A stretch of DNA of 64,000 nucleotides from Oscillospiraceae bacterium (GTDB lineage Bacteria; Bacillota; Clostridia; Oscillospirales; Oscillospiraceae), in assembly GCA_902778115.1 (NCBI GenBank), contig CACYWG010000001.1, positions 186,001 through 250,000 of the forward strand, read 5' to 3'. The translations under genes were made by a program, and so were the position numbers. Shown one piece after another: positions 6,814-14,573 of the stretch (its first letter is position 1; each line of letters starts with the position of its first letter). The notes under the pieces are model-generated. The model had not been told where the DNA came from. It saw nothing but the letters and a program-made list of their open reading frames with translations, and ran no database searches.

Positions 6814-9729
6814 TTATTCGGTTCGCAGCGCTTCGACCGGGTCCTTCTTTGCCGCGATCCCAGCAGGGATCAGACCGGCAATAAAGGTCAGCACCATGCT
6901 GATAAGTACCAGTGCTGCTCCGCCGGCCGGCGGCAGCACGGAGTTGAGCGACTGGATCCCCGTCAGGTCGTGGACGATCAAATTGATCGGGATATTGAGC
7001 AGCAGCGTCATAACGATGCCGAGCACGCCGGCTGTAAAGCCGATGATGATGGTCTCCGCATTGAACACGCGGGACACATCGCGCTTGGAAGCGCCAATGG
7101 CGCGCAGAATACCGATTTCCTTTGTTCGTTCCAGAACGCTGATATAGGTGATGATCCCGATCATGATCGAGGATACGACCAGAGAGATCGCGACAAAGGC
7201 GATCAGAACATAGCTGATGACGTTGATGATCGTTGTGATGGAGCTCATCAAAAGGGCGACGATGTCCGTGTAGCTGATCTTGTCCTCTTCCGGCACTTCG
7301 TCGTTATAGTGCTGGATGGCTTTGGAGATCGCATCCTTGTTTTCAAAGGAGCTGGCGTAAATGTTGATGGTGCTCGGCGATTCCAGATCCACATAACCGA
7401 GCTTTCGCAGGTTGTCCTTAAAGCTGCTGGTGGAATAGACCGGCGGCATGGCGTTGTCGTACAGCCAGAGAAGGTCGTCTTCTTCCAGTACCAGCAGGTC
7501 GAAATCCTCAGCCAGTTCCTCCGGCGTCAGATTCTCGTACATTTCGCTCATGCTGGAGGCATATTGGTCACGGATCTGCTGCCCGATCATCTGCCCCATG
7601 TAGCTGGAGAGCATGTTTTCATCCATCTGGCTGATCATGGAGGCATACTCCGGATACTGTTCAAGGACCATGGACTTGATATCCTCCTGCGATGTCTCGC
7701 CCATCTGCTCGTCGATCAGCTCCTGCACATAATCGTTGCTGGGCTGTGACATGAATTTCATGTACAGATCCGCCTTTTCCTGCGCGTCTGCCCCGGCGAT
7801 ATAGGACTTAGCCGCATCAATCTTCCGGCTTTTCGTCATGGCCTCGTCCTCACGGTCCAGGAACGGCAGGCCGTTGAACACATCATGCTCCGGATCGGAC
7901 AGCTGCTTGACGACCAGATCCTTCTGCTGCGACTGACCGATGACATACTCGATCAGATCGTGCGTATAGCCGAGCGCGCCGCTCATCATGCCGCTCATGG
8001 CGTCGTCGTTCTGCCGCAGGATACCGACCACCTTGATCTCCAGCCCATTCTGATAGAGCGTTTTCAGAGCCAGCTCTTCTTTGCTCAGGTCGATATAATT
8101 GCCGCTTGCCTCGTCCAGCTGGTACTGATCAGCCGGATAAACGAAGCGAAAGGTCTTCTGGCACAGCTCCTCATAGCTCCAGCTTTCCAGCGTGGTCTCC
8201 AGCGTTTCCGCATTCATCAGCGCCTGCATGTCCTCCGCAATCGTGTCGGTGGACTTCAATCCCAGCGCATAGAGCATCAAATCGGAAATCTCATTGTTTT
8301 CGCTGACGACCAGCACGGTCTCGTCGTAGCGCTCCGGCCAGCGGCCGTACAGCAGATCGTACTGCTCCTTCAGCAGCGGACTGACCGGCTCGCCGTTTTC
8401 TCCGGGCAGCATCTCCTGCCAGACGTTCATGACGGAATACATCTGCCCGTAGGTGGAGAAGAAGGAGCTGTAGTCGCCGCCGAAGGTGACGCTCATTGCC
8501 TTTTGCATGTACTCCGTGACGTCCATTTTGGCTATGTTCCCGTCCACATCCTCGGCAAAGAGGTTCATATCCATATCATAAGAATACTGCGTGGAACTGA
8601 TATAGGGCGCGATCTCGCTGTTCGGATCCTCCAGATAGGCCTTGAAGGGCTTCAGATTGTTGGTGTCTGTCTCCGCTGAGATCATGGAGTTCATCATGTC
8701 GTAAAGCACCGCGCTGGCATAGACGGCATCACGATCGTGTTTGACGCCGCTCTCCTCTGCGCGAACGCCCATCATCGAGCTCATCAGGCTCGTCATATCC
8801 ACGCGCTCCGCCTGGATCGTGATCGGATAGCTCGACAGCGTATCCTTCTGCACCTTATCGATATAGTTCTGGATGCCGTTGGACAGGGACATGATGAGCG
8901 CAATACCGATGATGCCGATGCTGCCGGCAAAGGCGGTGAGGATGGTGCGCGCCTTTTTGGTCATCAGGTTATTCAGCGACAGCGTCAGCGCGGTGAAGAG
9001 GCTCATCGATGTCTTCTGCCGTCTGGTCGGAGCGACTTGTTCGTCTTCCGCCTCATAGGGATCGCTGTCTCCGATGATCAGCCCGTCTTTAAGGCGGATC
9101 GTCCGACTGGCATAGGACGCGGCCAATTCGGGATTATGGGTCACCATGATGATGAGCTTGTCTTTTGAAATCTCTTTGAGGATCTCCATGATCTGTACGG
9201 AGGTCTCCGAGTCCAGCGCGCCCGTCGGCTCATCAGCCAGAAGGATATCCGGATCGTTGACCAGCGCACGGGCGATCGCCACACGCTGCATCTGACCGCC
9301 GGACATCTGATTGGGCTTCTTGTTGAGCTGGTCACCCAGTCCCACCTTTTCCAGCGCTTCTCTTGCACGCCGCTTGCGTTCGGCCGGGCGGACGCCGGAC
9401 AATGTCAGCGCAAGCTCGACATTGGACAGCACCGACTGATGCGGGATCAGGTTGTACGATTGGAACACAAAGCCAATCGAATGGTTGCGGTAGCTGTCCC
9501 AGTCCGCGTCCGTGAACTGCTTGGTGGATTTGCCGTTGATGAGCAGATCGCCGGAGCTGTATTGATCCAGTCCCCCGATGATGTTCAGCAGTGTGGTCTT
9601 CCCGCATCCGGAATGACCAAGAATCGCCACAAACTCATGCTCGCGGAAGGACAGATCGACGCCCTTGAGCGCATGCACGGTGGAATCCCCGGCCAGGTAG
9701 TCTTTTTTGATATTGGTCAGTTTCAGCAT
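6814..9729 (-). CDS. ABC transporter, fused ATPase and FtsX-like permease (MacB type)
   Basis: The 971-residue protein joins an ATPase (residues 1-230: Walker A GHSGCGKTT, Q-loop FQSYNLIPH, signature MSGGQMQRVA, Walker B ILLADEPTGALD, switch MVTHN) to a FtsX/MacB permease. The first membrane helix follows at about 255-280 (TILTAFAGSIGIIGIALIMSL). A large, acidic, Met- and Gln-rich loop of about 500 residues then lies outside, and three helices close the protein (VISYVLIAFVAISLVVSSIM; TIIIGFTAGVLGIVMTLLL; LVLISMVLTFIAG). Such proteins export lipoproteins, peptides or antibiotics, or transduce signals across the membrane. The start is ATG 9729; a GTG one codon earlier with AGGA 7 bases upstream is nearly as good. 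No two-component system adjoins it. Confidence 0.88.
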   Translation of the reverse strand: MLKLTNIKKDYLAGDSTVHALKGVDLSFREHEFVAILGHSGCGKTTLLNIIGGLDQYSSGDLLINGKSTKQFTDADWDSYRNHSIGFVFQSYNLIPHQSVLSNVELALTLSGVRPAERKRRAREALEKVGLGDQLNKKPNQMSGGQMQRVAIARALVNDPDILLADEPTGALDSETSVQIMEILKEISKDKLIIMVTHNPELAASYASRTIRLKDGLIIGDSDPYEAEDEQVAPTRRQKTSMSLFTALTLSLNNLMTKKARTILTAFAGSIGIIGIALIMSLSNGIQNYIDKVQKDTLSSYPITIQAERVDMTSLMSSMMGVRAEESGVKHDRDAVYASAVLYDMMNSMISAETDTNNLKPFKAYLEDPNSEIAPYISSTQYSYDMDMNLFAEDVDGNIAKMDVTEYMQKAMSVTFGGDYSSFFSTYGQMYSVMNVWQEMLPGENGEPVSPLLKEQYDLLYGRWPERYDETVLVVSENNEISDLMLYALGLKSTDTIAEDMQALMNAETLETTLESWSYEELCQKTFRFVYPADQYQLDEASGNYIDLSKEELALKTLYQNGLEIKVVGILRQNDDAMSGMMSGALGYTHDLIEYVIGQSQQKDLVVKQLSDPEHDVFNGLPFLDREDEAMTKSRKIDAAKSYIAGADAQEKADLYMKFMSQPSNDYVQELIDEQMGETSQEDIKSMVLEQYPEYASMISQMDENMLSSYMGQMIGQQIRDQYASSMSEMYENLTPEELAEDFDLLVLEEDDLLWLYDNAMPPVYSTSSFKDNLRKLGYVDLESPSTINIYASSFENKDAISKAIQHYNDEVPEEDKISYTDIVALLMSSITTIINVISYVLIAFVAISLVVSSIMIGIITYISVLERTKEIGILRAIGASKRDVSRVFNAETIIIGFTAGVLGIVMTLLLNIPINLIVHDLTGIQSLNSVLPPAGGAALVLISMVLTFIAGLIPAGIAAKKDPVEALRTE

Positions 9730-9757
9730 CACAATCGGTTCCTATCGGAAGAAATGT

Positions 9758-9786
9758 TTGACAGCTAAAGCTTTCTGCGTTACAAT
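9758..9786 (+). promoter_or_regulatory. sigma-A promoter of tRNA-Arg
   Basis: TTGACA, 17 bases, TACAAT; the -10 ends 15 bases before the tRNA 5' end. Confidence 0.8.
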
Positions 9787-9801
9787 AGCCATCGTTGACA
9801 G

Positions 9802-9878
9802 GCCCACGTAGCTCAGCAGGATAGAGCGACCGCCTCCTAAGCGGTAGGTCGGAGGTTCGAATCCCCTCGTGGGTGCCA
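9802..9878 (+). tRNA. tRNA-Arg (anticodon CCT)
   Basis: Cloverleaf with acceptor GCCCACG/CGTGGGT, anticodon stem ACCGC/GCGGT, loop CTCCTAA (anticodon CCT), T-loop TTCGAAT and an encoded CCA. The T stem GGAGG/CCCCT contains one A-C mismatch. It reads AGG codons. Confidence 0.95.
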
Positions 9879-9879
9879 G

Positions 9880-9909
9880 AAAGCTCTGTAATGATACAGA
9901 GCTTTTTCT
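9880..9909 (+). terminator. terminator after tRNA-Arg
   Basis: AAAGCTCTGTA pairs with TACAGAGCTTT around ATGA, followed by a T-rich tail. Confidence 0.85.
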
Positions 9910-10019
9910 TTTTTCAATCACCCAGTATATATGCCGCCGCCCGATATTTCAATCGAATCGGCAAAAATTTACGGCTCGTTCACGAACAAAAGGAAGAATT
10001 TGTGCCTTGAAAGGCAAAG

Positions 10020-10048
10020 CTCCGCGCCATACAATAGGCGCGGAGGTG
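10020..10048 (+). promoter_or_regulatory. hairpin covering a ribosome binding site
   Basis: CTCCGCGCC (10020-10028) pairs perfectly with GGCGCGGAG (10037-10045) around an 8-base loop. The 3' arm overlaps the SD GGAGGTG (10042-10048) of the gene at 10055, so the folded form would hide it. Confidence 0.55.
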
Positions 10049-10054
10049 CGAAAA

Positions 10055-10288
10055 ATGAAACTCAAAAAAATATTTGCCCGTATGGGAAGCATGAGCGAAC
10101 CTGCATGGTACATATTCAAAAGCAGCCTGCTTCTCAGTTTGACATTGCTTGGCTGCGGGCTTCTTTTGACGCTGGGAACACACGTGCATCTCCGCACTGC
10201 TGAAGCCATTTATGAGACTGTGGAGGCCGTCCTGCTGATCGGGACCCTGTTTTCCGTCATCGTGGAAGATCAGCAGACCAGACGGTAG
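10055..10288 (+). CDS. small two-helix membrane protein, unknown function
   Basis: A 77-residue product. A basic start (MKLKKIFARMG) is followed by a hydrophobic segment at about 22-43 (FKSSLLLSLTLLGCGLLLTL) and a second at about 55-70 (AVLLIGTLFSVIV). I start at the ATG with GGAGGTG 6 bases upstream, because the longer frame runs through the tRNA. It is not recognised. Its last 19 bases overlap the end of the convergent RNase M5 gene. The SD lies in a hairpin, so translation may be controlled by RNA structure. Confidence 0.65.
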   Translation: MKLKKIFARMGSMSEPAWYIFKSSLLLSLTLLGCGLLLTLGTHVHLRTAEAIYETVEAVLLIGTLFSVIVEDQQTRR

Positions 10289-10848
10289 AAGTCCTCCCGG
10301 GACATCAGCGCATTGAGCACATCGAGCAGCGCGGTCGCGGACAGGTGCTCCGGCAGGTCGAGCCTCTTCATCAGAGCTTTTCTTTTCTCGGCGCTGTCAT
10401 CGCGCCCACTGAGGCCGCGGGCATAAAGATCGGCCTTCGTGATCGATCTCTCAGACGCTTCACTCTCGCCGTCGATGGTCGCGCCCGCTCGCCGCAGAGC
10501 GTCCAGCAGAACTTCCGGACGCATGCCTTCCACGCCGAGCTTGCCCTCTTTGGACGGTGTGGCCTTTCGCCGCTCTTTCCCGAATATATCGGGAATATAG
10601 GCGTGCTTGACCAAAGCGGGATCCACGCAGCCCTTGACGAAATTTCGGATCACAAAGCCGGCGCCGTCGGAATCGGTCAGCACGATCAGTCCGCGAGCCT
10701 CGGCCAGCGTGCGCAGTAGTTTCTGCTTCTGCTTATCGTTGAAAATACCAAAGCCGGAGGTCTCCAGGATCACAGCATCCACCAGCTGGCTGAGCGTGTT
10801 TTTATCGTATCGTCCTTCGACGAGTATCACTTCCCGGATCTTATGCAT
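10270..10848 (-). CDS. rnmV: ribonuclease M5 (5S rRNA maturase)
   Basis: RNase M5 cuts the precursor of 5S rRNA to its mature ends together with ribosomal protein L18. The 192-residue protein has a Toprim domain: the glutamate motif ILVEGRYDKNTL near residues 8-19 and the DxD motif VLTDSDGAGFVIRN near 55-69. The FGKERRKATPSKEGKLGVEG segment is typical of the family. The start codon overlaps the holA stop by 8 bases (ATGCATAA), so the two are translated together. A primase-type Toprim protein is excluded by size and by the C-terminal domain. Confidence 0.92.
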   Translation of the reverse strand: MHKIREVILVEGRYDKNTLSQLVDAVILETSGFGIFNDKQKQKLLRTLAEARGLIVLTDSDGAGFVIRNFVKGCVDPALVKHAYIPDIFGKERRKATPSKEGKLGVEGMRPEVLLDALRRAGATIDGESEASERSITKADLYARGLSGRDDSAEKRKALMKRLDLPEHLSATALLDVLNALMSREDFYRLVC

Positions 10849-11887
10849 GAGTCTCCCCCGCCGCGATCCGCAATACCAGTTCTTTCAGCAGCTCCAGGTC
10901 ATCCGAGGAGCTGCTTTTCATTTGATAGTCCGTCTCCGCACAAAGCTCCACCGCGCGTTTGAGCTGCGGCAGACTGAAGCTGCGCGAGGAAGCGATCAGC
11001 CGCGCGGCAATGGAATCAAAACGCAGCTTGCAGACGTCCATCACATAGCTTACGCCGAGATTCTTTTCTGCTGCGAGTCTGGCTGCATAGAGCCGCCGCA
11101 TCTGTCCGCCGATCACGGCAAGCATGGCGATGGGCTCGTTGTTCTTATCCGACAGCAGCTCGTCCAGGACCTCCATGGCCGCGTTATACTCCCGCCGGGC
11201 CATATGGTCAGTCATCTCAAACACGATGGCCTCCGGCAGATGGTGCGCCACGGCGTCCACATCGGAGACCGTAACGACCTCCCCTTTGGCATAGGCTGCC
11301 ACCTTCTCAATTTCCGGGATCAGCCGGTTCATCAGATCGCCGCTGACAAAGATCAGGTGCTGTGCGGCCGCAAGATCCACGCGCTTCCCGTAAGCGGAAA
11401 AACGCTTGGCGATCCATTTGACAAGAGCGTCCTGTGTCTGTTCGGTGAATTTGAGTTCGATCGCCGTCTCCTTCAGGAAGCGGATCAGCTTGAGGCGGCC
11501 GTCCGGTTCGAAGGACGCGCTCTGAACAAAAGCGACTGTGCAGTATTCCGGGATATCCTCCAAAAGCTTCTGCAGCGCGTCGCCCTCATGGAAGCGGTTC
11601 AAATCGATGCCGCGCAGCTCAACGAAGCTCCGCTCCGACAGGAACGGGATCGCATCGATCGCGGCAGACAGCTCCCGCAGATCCAGTTCCGGCCCGTTCA
11701 TACGCTTATAGCTGAAGCTGTCCTCACCATCCGGAACGCAGATTTCCTTCAGCGTCTGCAGATAAAGCTCCCGCAGATAATCCTCCGGCCCCCACAGCCA
11801 GTAGAGCCGTCCCGGGCCTTCGCTTTTCAGGCGGCGGATCTCTTCGTTATAATTCAGTTGTTTTTCTTCTTTTTTCTTCTTCGCCAT
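10841..11887 (-). CDS. holA: DNA polymerase III subunit delta
   Basis: The delta subunit opens the beta clamp within the clamp loader. The 348-residue length fits. The N-terminal AAA+-like region has YWLWGPEDYLRELYL instead of a working Walker A, as expected for delta, and the RMNGPELDLRELSAAIDAIPFLSERSFVEL stretch is typical. A long charged start, MAKKKKEEKQ, precedes the domain. The C-terminal half has the helical collar (FEMTDHMARREYNAAMEVLDELL; MLAVIGGQMRRLY). The SD GAGGTG lies just upstream. It sits in the usual comEC-holA order, with 8 bases between the comEC stop and its ATG. Confidence 0.93.
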   Translation of the reverse strand: MAKKKKEEKQLNYNEEIRRLKSEGPGRLYWLWGPEDYLRELYLQTLKEICVPDGEDSFSYKRMNGPELDLRELSAAIDAIPFLSERSFVELRGIDLNRFHEGDALQKLLEDIPEYCTVAFVQSASFEPDGRLKLIRFLKETAIELKFTEQTQDALVKWIAKRFSAYGKRVDLAAAQHLIFVSGDLMNRLIPEIEKVAAYAKGEVVTVSDVDAVAHHLPEAIVFEMTDHMARREYNAAMEVLDELLSDKNNEPIAMLAVIGGQMRRLYAARLAAEKNLGVSYVMDVCKLRFDSIAARLIASSRSFSLPQLKRAVELCAETDYQMKSSSSDDLELLKELVLRIAAGETHA

Positions 11888-11895
11888 GGCACACC

Positions 11896-14157
11896 TCAGG
11901 GAACGCGAAATTCAAGCGTCCCGTCTATATCCGTCCTGTATACAGTATACCCGTATTTGTCCAGCCGTTCAAGTGTTTCCGGCGTCGGATGGCCAAAGGT
12001 ATTGTAGCCGCAGCTTACGATGGCAGTATCTGCGCCGATCGACTCCAGAAGTTCCGGGCAGCTTGCATACTTCGAGCCGTGATGCCCGACGACCAGAACT
12101 TCGATGTCCTTGAGATCCTGTCTGGCCATGAGTTCCCGCTCCGCCGTCATGTTGATATCACCCGTCACCAGCAGATCGTAACCGCCGATGCCGATTGTCG
12201 CCGTGACGCAGCGCTCGTTGATCTCTCCGGCCTCTCCCGGCACGAACAGCTGCAGCGCAATCGAGCCGAGCTTCTCACTCCTGTCATTGCGCAGGATGCT
12301 GATTGTTGTACCTGTCCGCCTCGCCGCTTCGATGATCTGCGGCATAAGACTGCTCGGGTCCTCCATCTCCGGGCCGAGAAGGATCTCGCGCACCGGCAGA
12401 TATGCCATCAGCCGCGCCACACCGTCCGCGTGATCGGCATGCAGATGCGTCAAAACCAGCAAATCAATATCCTCTCTTCCCCGACTGCAGAGGTATGTTC
12501 CTGTCAGATCACCGGCATCGTCCAGGCTGTTGATATTCCCGCAGTCAATGACGACAGTCTCCTCCCCGGAGAATACGACGAGGCTCTGCCCCTGACCGAC
12601 GTTGACGGCGGTCATGTAACCTGGCGCGTTGCCGTAATAGAGTCTTGTCGCCGTCAGAAGCACGAAGAGGCTGAAAACGGCAAGACCTGTCGGGTAAACC
12701 CAGCGGAGAAAGCTCTTCCTGAGCATAATCGCCGCGCCGATAAAAAGCGCATAAACAAGAGCCAGCCAAAGCCAGTTCCATTTCAGGCAGAGATACAGGG
12801 TGGAAAAACCGGGGGCTGAGAATACGCCGGCGATCCAGACGATAAAGCGCGCCAACCAGGAAACGATCCAAGCCATAAGCTGCGCCGCCGGAAGGAAAAT
12901 CAGGGAGACCAGACAGCAGAGATAACCTGCGCCAAAGCAGATCGGCACCGCCCAGAGCGTAAACATATTGGTCAGCGGCGACAGCGTGGAAACATAAGCA
13001 AAATGCAGAGCGATCATCGGCGTGGTAAATACCAGTACGCCGATGGAATTGGCCATATTGGAGGACAGATAGTTCCGGATCCGCCAGGGAAGCCTTTTGG
13101 GGACAGTGTCAAGTACCGCGTTTCTGATCCGGTCGGAAAACAACTCGATCCCCGCGAGAGAAGAAAAGGAGAGCTGCAGACTGACGCTGCCTGCGGCAAA
13201 TGGATTCTGGAGCAAAATAAGCGCGAGCGAGAATAGAAGCGAGGTCGGCGGGTCGTCCTCCCGCCCGAAGATCGGCGCAAGCAGGGCGATCGTCTGCATT
13301 ACACCGGCACGGACAGCCGAAGGCGTCGAGCCGGTCAGCAGCACGAAACACCAGATCAGAAGGATCGACAGCAGCGACGCGCGGCGGGTATTCCCCAATA
13401 GCTGCCGCAGCATACCGACCAGGAACGCGATATGCATGCCGGACACCGCGACCATGTGCATGAGTCCCGCGCGGCTCAGGCGCAGATGCATCGTATCGTT
13501 GTCATAGAGATCGGTTTTTTCTCCGAGCATCAAGGCCTGGAAAAAAGCATACGTATCTTCGGGAAAAACAAGGCGGATCCGCTCGCAAAGCTTTCCATTC
13601 AGCGCGCTTGCAAATCCTCGGAAGGAAAAACGGCGTTCCCCGGTCAGCCTCAGATCTCCGCGCTGGCTGGCGGTCAGATAGATTCCGCGTGCGGGATTGG
13701 TGTCATATCGCTCCCCGTTTCTGACATCCGCCGAACGCAGCGAAAAGCTGCCCTCAAATACGTCACCCGGTTTCGCAGCGATCAGCGCATCAGAAAAAAG
13801 AGTACTTTTGAGTGAGGTGCGTTCATCGATCTTCAGCAGTACCTCTGCGCGTGCCCAGCCGTTTCCTTTCACCGGTTCTGACAGGACCCGTCCTCCGCAG
13901 CTTATTTCCTGCCCATCCAGATCGTGCGCGCGATCCAATGTCAGCATCTGATGCATACCGAATACATATAATCCGGCGGAAAGCGCGCAAAGGCTGATGA
14001 TGACCGGCAGCAGCCAACGCCGCCGGAGCAAGATCAGCCCGATGCCGGGCAGCACCATTGACAAAGCAAGCGGAAACAGCCAGCGGGAAGGAAGGACATA
14101 CTGCGCCAGAAAAATCGCAGCGGAAAAAGCCCCGCAGGCAATGGCAAGTTTACGCAT
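11896..14157 (-). CDS. comEC: DNA internalization competence protein ComEC/Rec2
   Basis: ComEC forms the membrane channel for single-stranded DNA during transformation. The 753-residue protein has N-terminal membrane helices and a soluble DUF4131-type region (about 1-200), a polytopic Competence domain from about 215 to 490 (GLMHMVAVSGMHIAFLVGML is the diagnostic segment), and a C-terminal metallo-beta-lactamase domain with VLTHLHADHADG and GDINM. All three parts look intact. Whether the cell is naturally competent is unknown, since comEA and comF are not in the window. Start: ATG with GGTGA 5 bases upstream. Confidence 0.93.
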   Translation of the reverse strand: MRKLAIACGAFSAAIFLAQYVLPSRWLFPLALSMVLPGIGLILLRRRWLLPVIISLCALSAGLYVFGMHQMLTLDRAHDLDGQEISCGGRVLSEPVKGNGWARAEVLLKIDERTSLKSTLFSDALIAAKPGDVFEGSFSLRSADVRNGERYDTNPARGIYLTASQRGDLRLTGERRFSFRGFASALNGKLCERIRLVFPEDTYAFFQALMLGEKTDLYDNDTMHLRLSRAGLMHMVAVSGMHIAFLVGMLRQLLGNTRRASLLSILLIWCFVLLTGSTPSAVRAGVMQTIALLAPIFGREDDPPTSLLFSLALILLQNPFAAGSVSLQLSFSSLAGIELFSDRIRNAVLDTVPKRLPWRIRNYLSSNMANSIGVLVFTTPMIALHFAYVSTLSPLTNMFTLWAVPICFGAGYLCCLVSLIFLPAAQLMAWIVSWLARFIVWIAGVFSAPGFSTLYLCLKWNWLWLALVYALFIGAAIMLRKSFLRWVYPTGLAVFSLFVLLTATRLYYGNAPGYMTAVNVGQGQSLVVFSGEETVVIDCGNINSLDDAGDLTGTYLCSRGREDIDLLVLTHLHADHADGVARLMAYLPVREILLGPEMEDPSSLMPQIIEAARRTGTTISILRNDRSEKLGSIALQLFVPGEAGEINERCVTATIGIGGYDLLVTGDINMTAERELMARQDLKDIEVLVVGHHGSKYASCPELLESIGADTAIVSCGYNTFGHPTPETLERLDKYGYTVYRTDIDGTLEFRVP

Positions 14158-14173
14158 CGTATCACCGCCAATG

Positions 14174-14208
14174 AACAGAGCCGCATGGATGAATCATGCG
14201 GCTCTGTT
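14174..14208 (-). terminator. hairpin between hinT and comEC
   Basis: A 14-base-pair perfect stem, AACAGAGCCGCATG with CATGCGGCTCTGTT. The T run is good on the plus strand (TTTGTTTT) but weak on the minus strand, where the genes lie, so termination may be partial. Confidence 0.6.
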
Positions 14209-14216
14209 TGTTTTAT

Positions 14217-14561
14217 TCAAATGATTTTCTCGCTCAGCTTGACGCCGCCAATCAAATGGAAATGCAGATGCATCACACTCTGACCGCCGTCTTCCCCGCA
14301 GTTGGTGATGACACGGTAGCCGTTTCCGAGGCCCTCGGCCGCGGCAATCTTCGCGATCGCTTCAAAGCATCGGGCAACATACAGGGAGTTTTCGGCGCTC
14401 ACGTCCGCCGCAGAGGCAATGTGCGCCTTGGGTACGACAAGGACGTGAACCGGCGCCTGGGGATTGATGTCGCGAAAAGCGCAGACATATTCATCCTCAT
14501 AGACCTTGTCGCTGGGGATATCGCCGCTGATGATCCTGCAGAACAGACAGTTTTCGCTCAT
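14217..14561 (-). CDS. hinT: HIT family nucleotide hydrolase
   Basis: A 114-residue histidine triad protein; HinT enzymes hydrolyse adenosine phosphoramidates such as lysyl-AMP. The active-site triad HLHFH is at residues 98-102, preceded by NCGEDGGQSV. The N-terminal CLFC pair with PKAHIAS is typical of the zinc-binding bacterial HinT group. The SD GAGGAGG lies 8 bases upstream, and only 12 bases separate it from the alaS stop, so it is probably expressed from the alaS T-box promoter. A lysyl- or aminoacyl-AMP scavenger next to an aminoacyl-tRNA synthetase makes sense but is inference. Confidence 0.93.
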   Translation of the reverse strand: MSENCLFCRIISGDIPSDKVYEDEYVCAFRDINPQAPVHVLVVPKAHIASAADVSAENSLYVARCFEAIAKIAAAEGLGNGYRVITNCGEDGGQSVMHLHFHLIGGVKLSEKII

Positions 14562-14573
14562 GGCATAGCCTCC

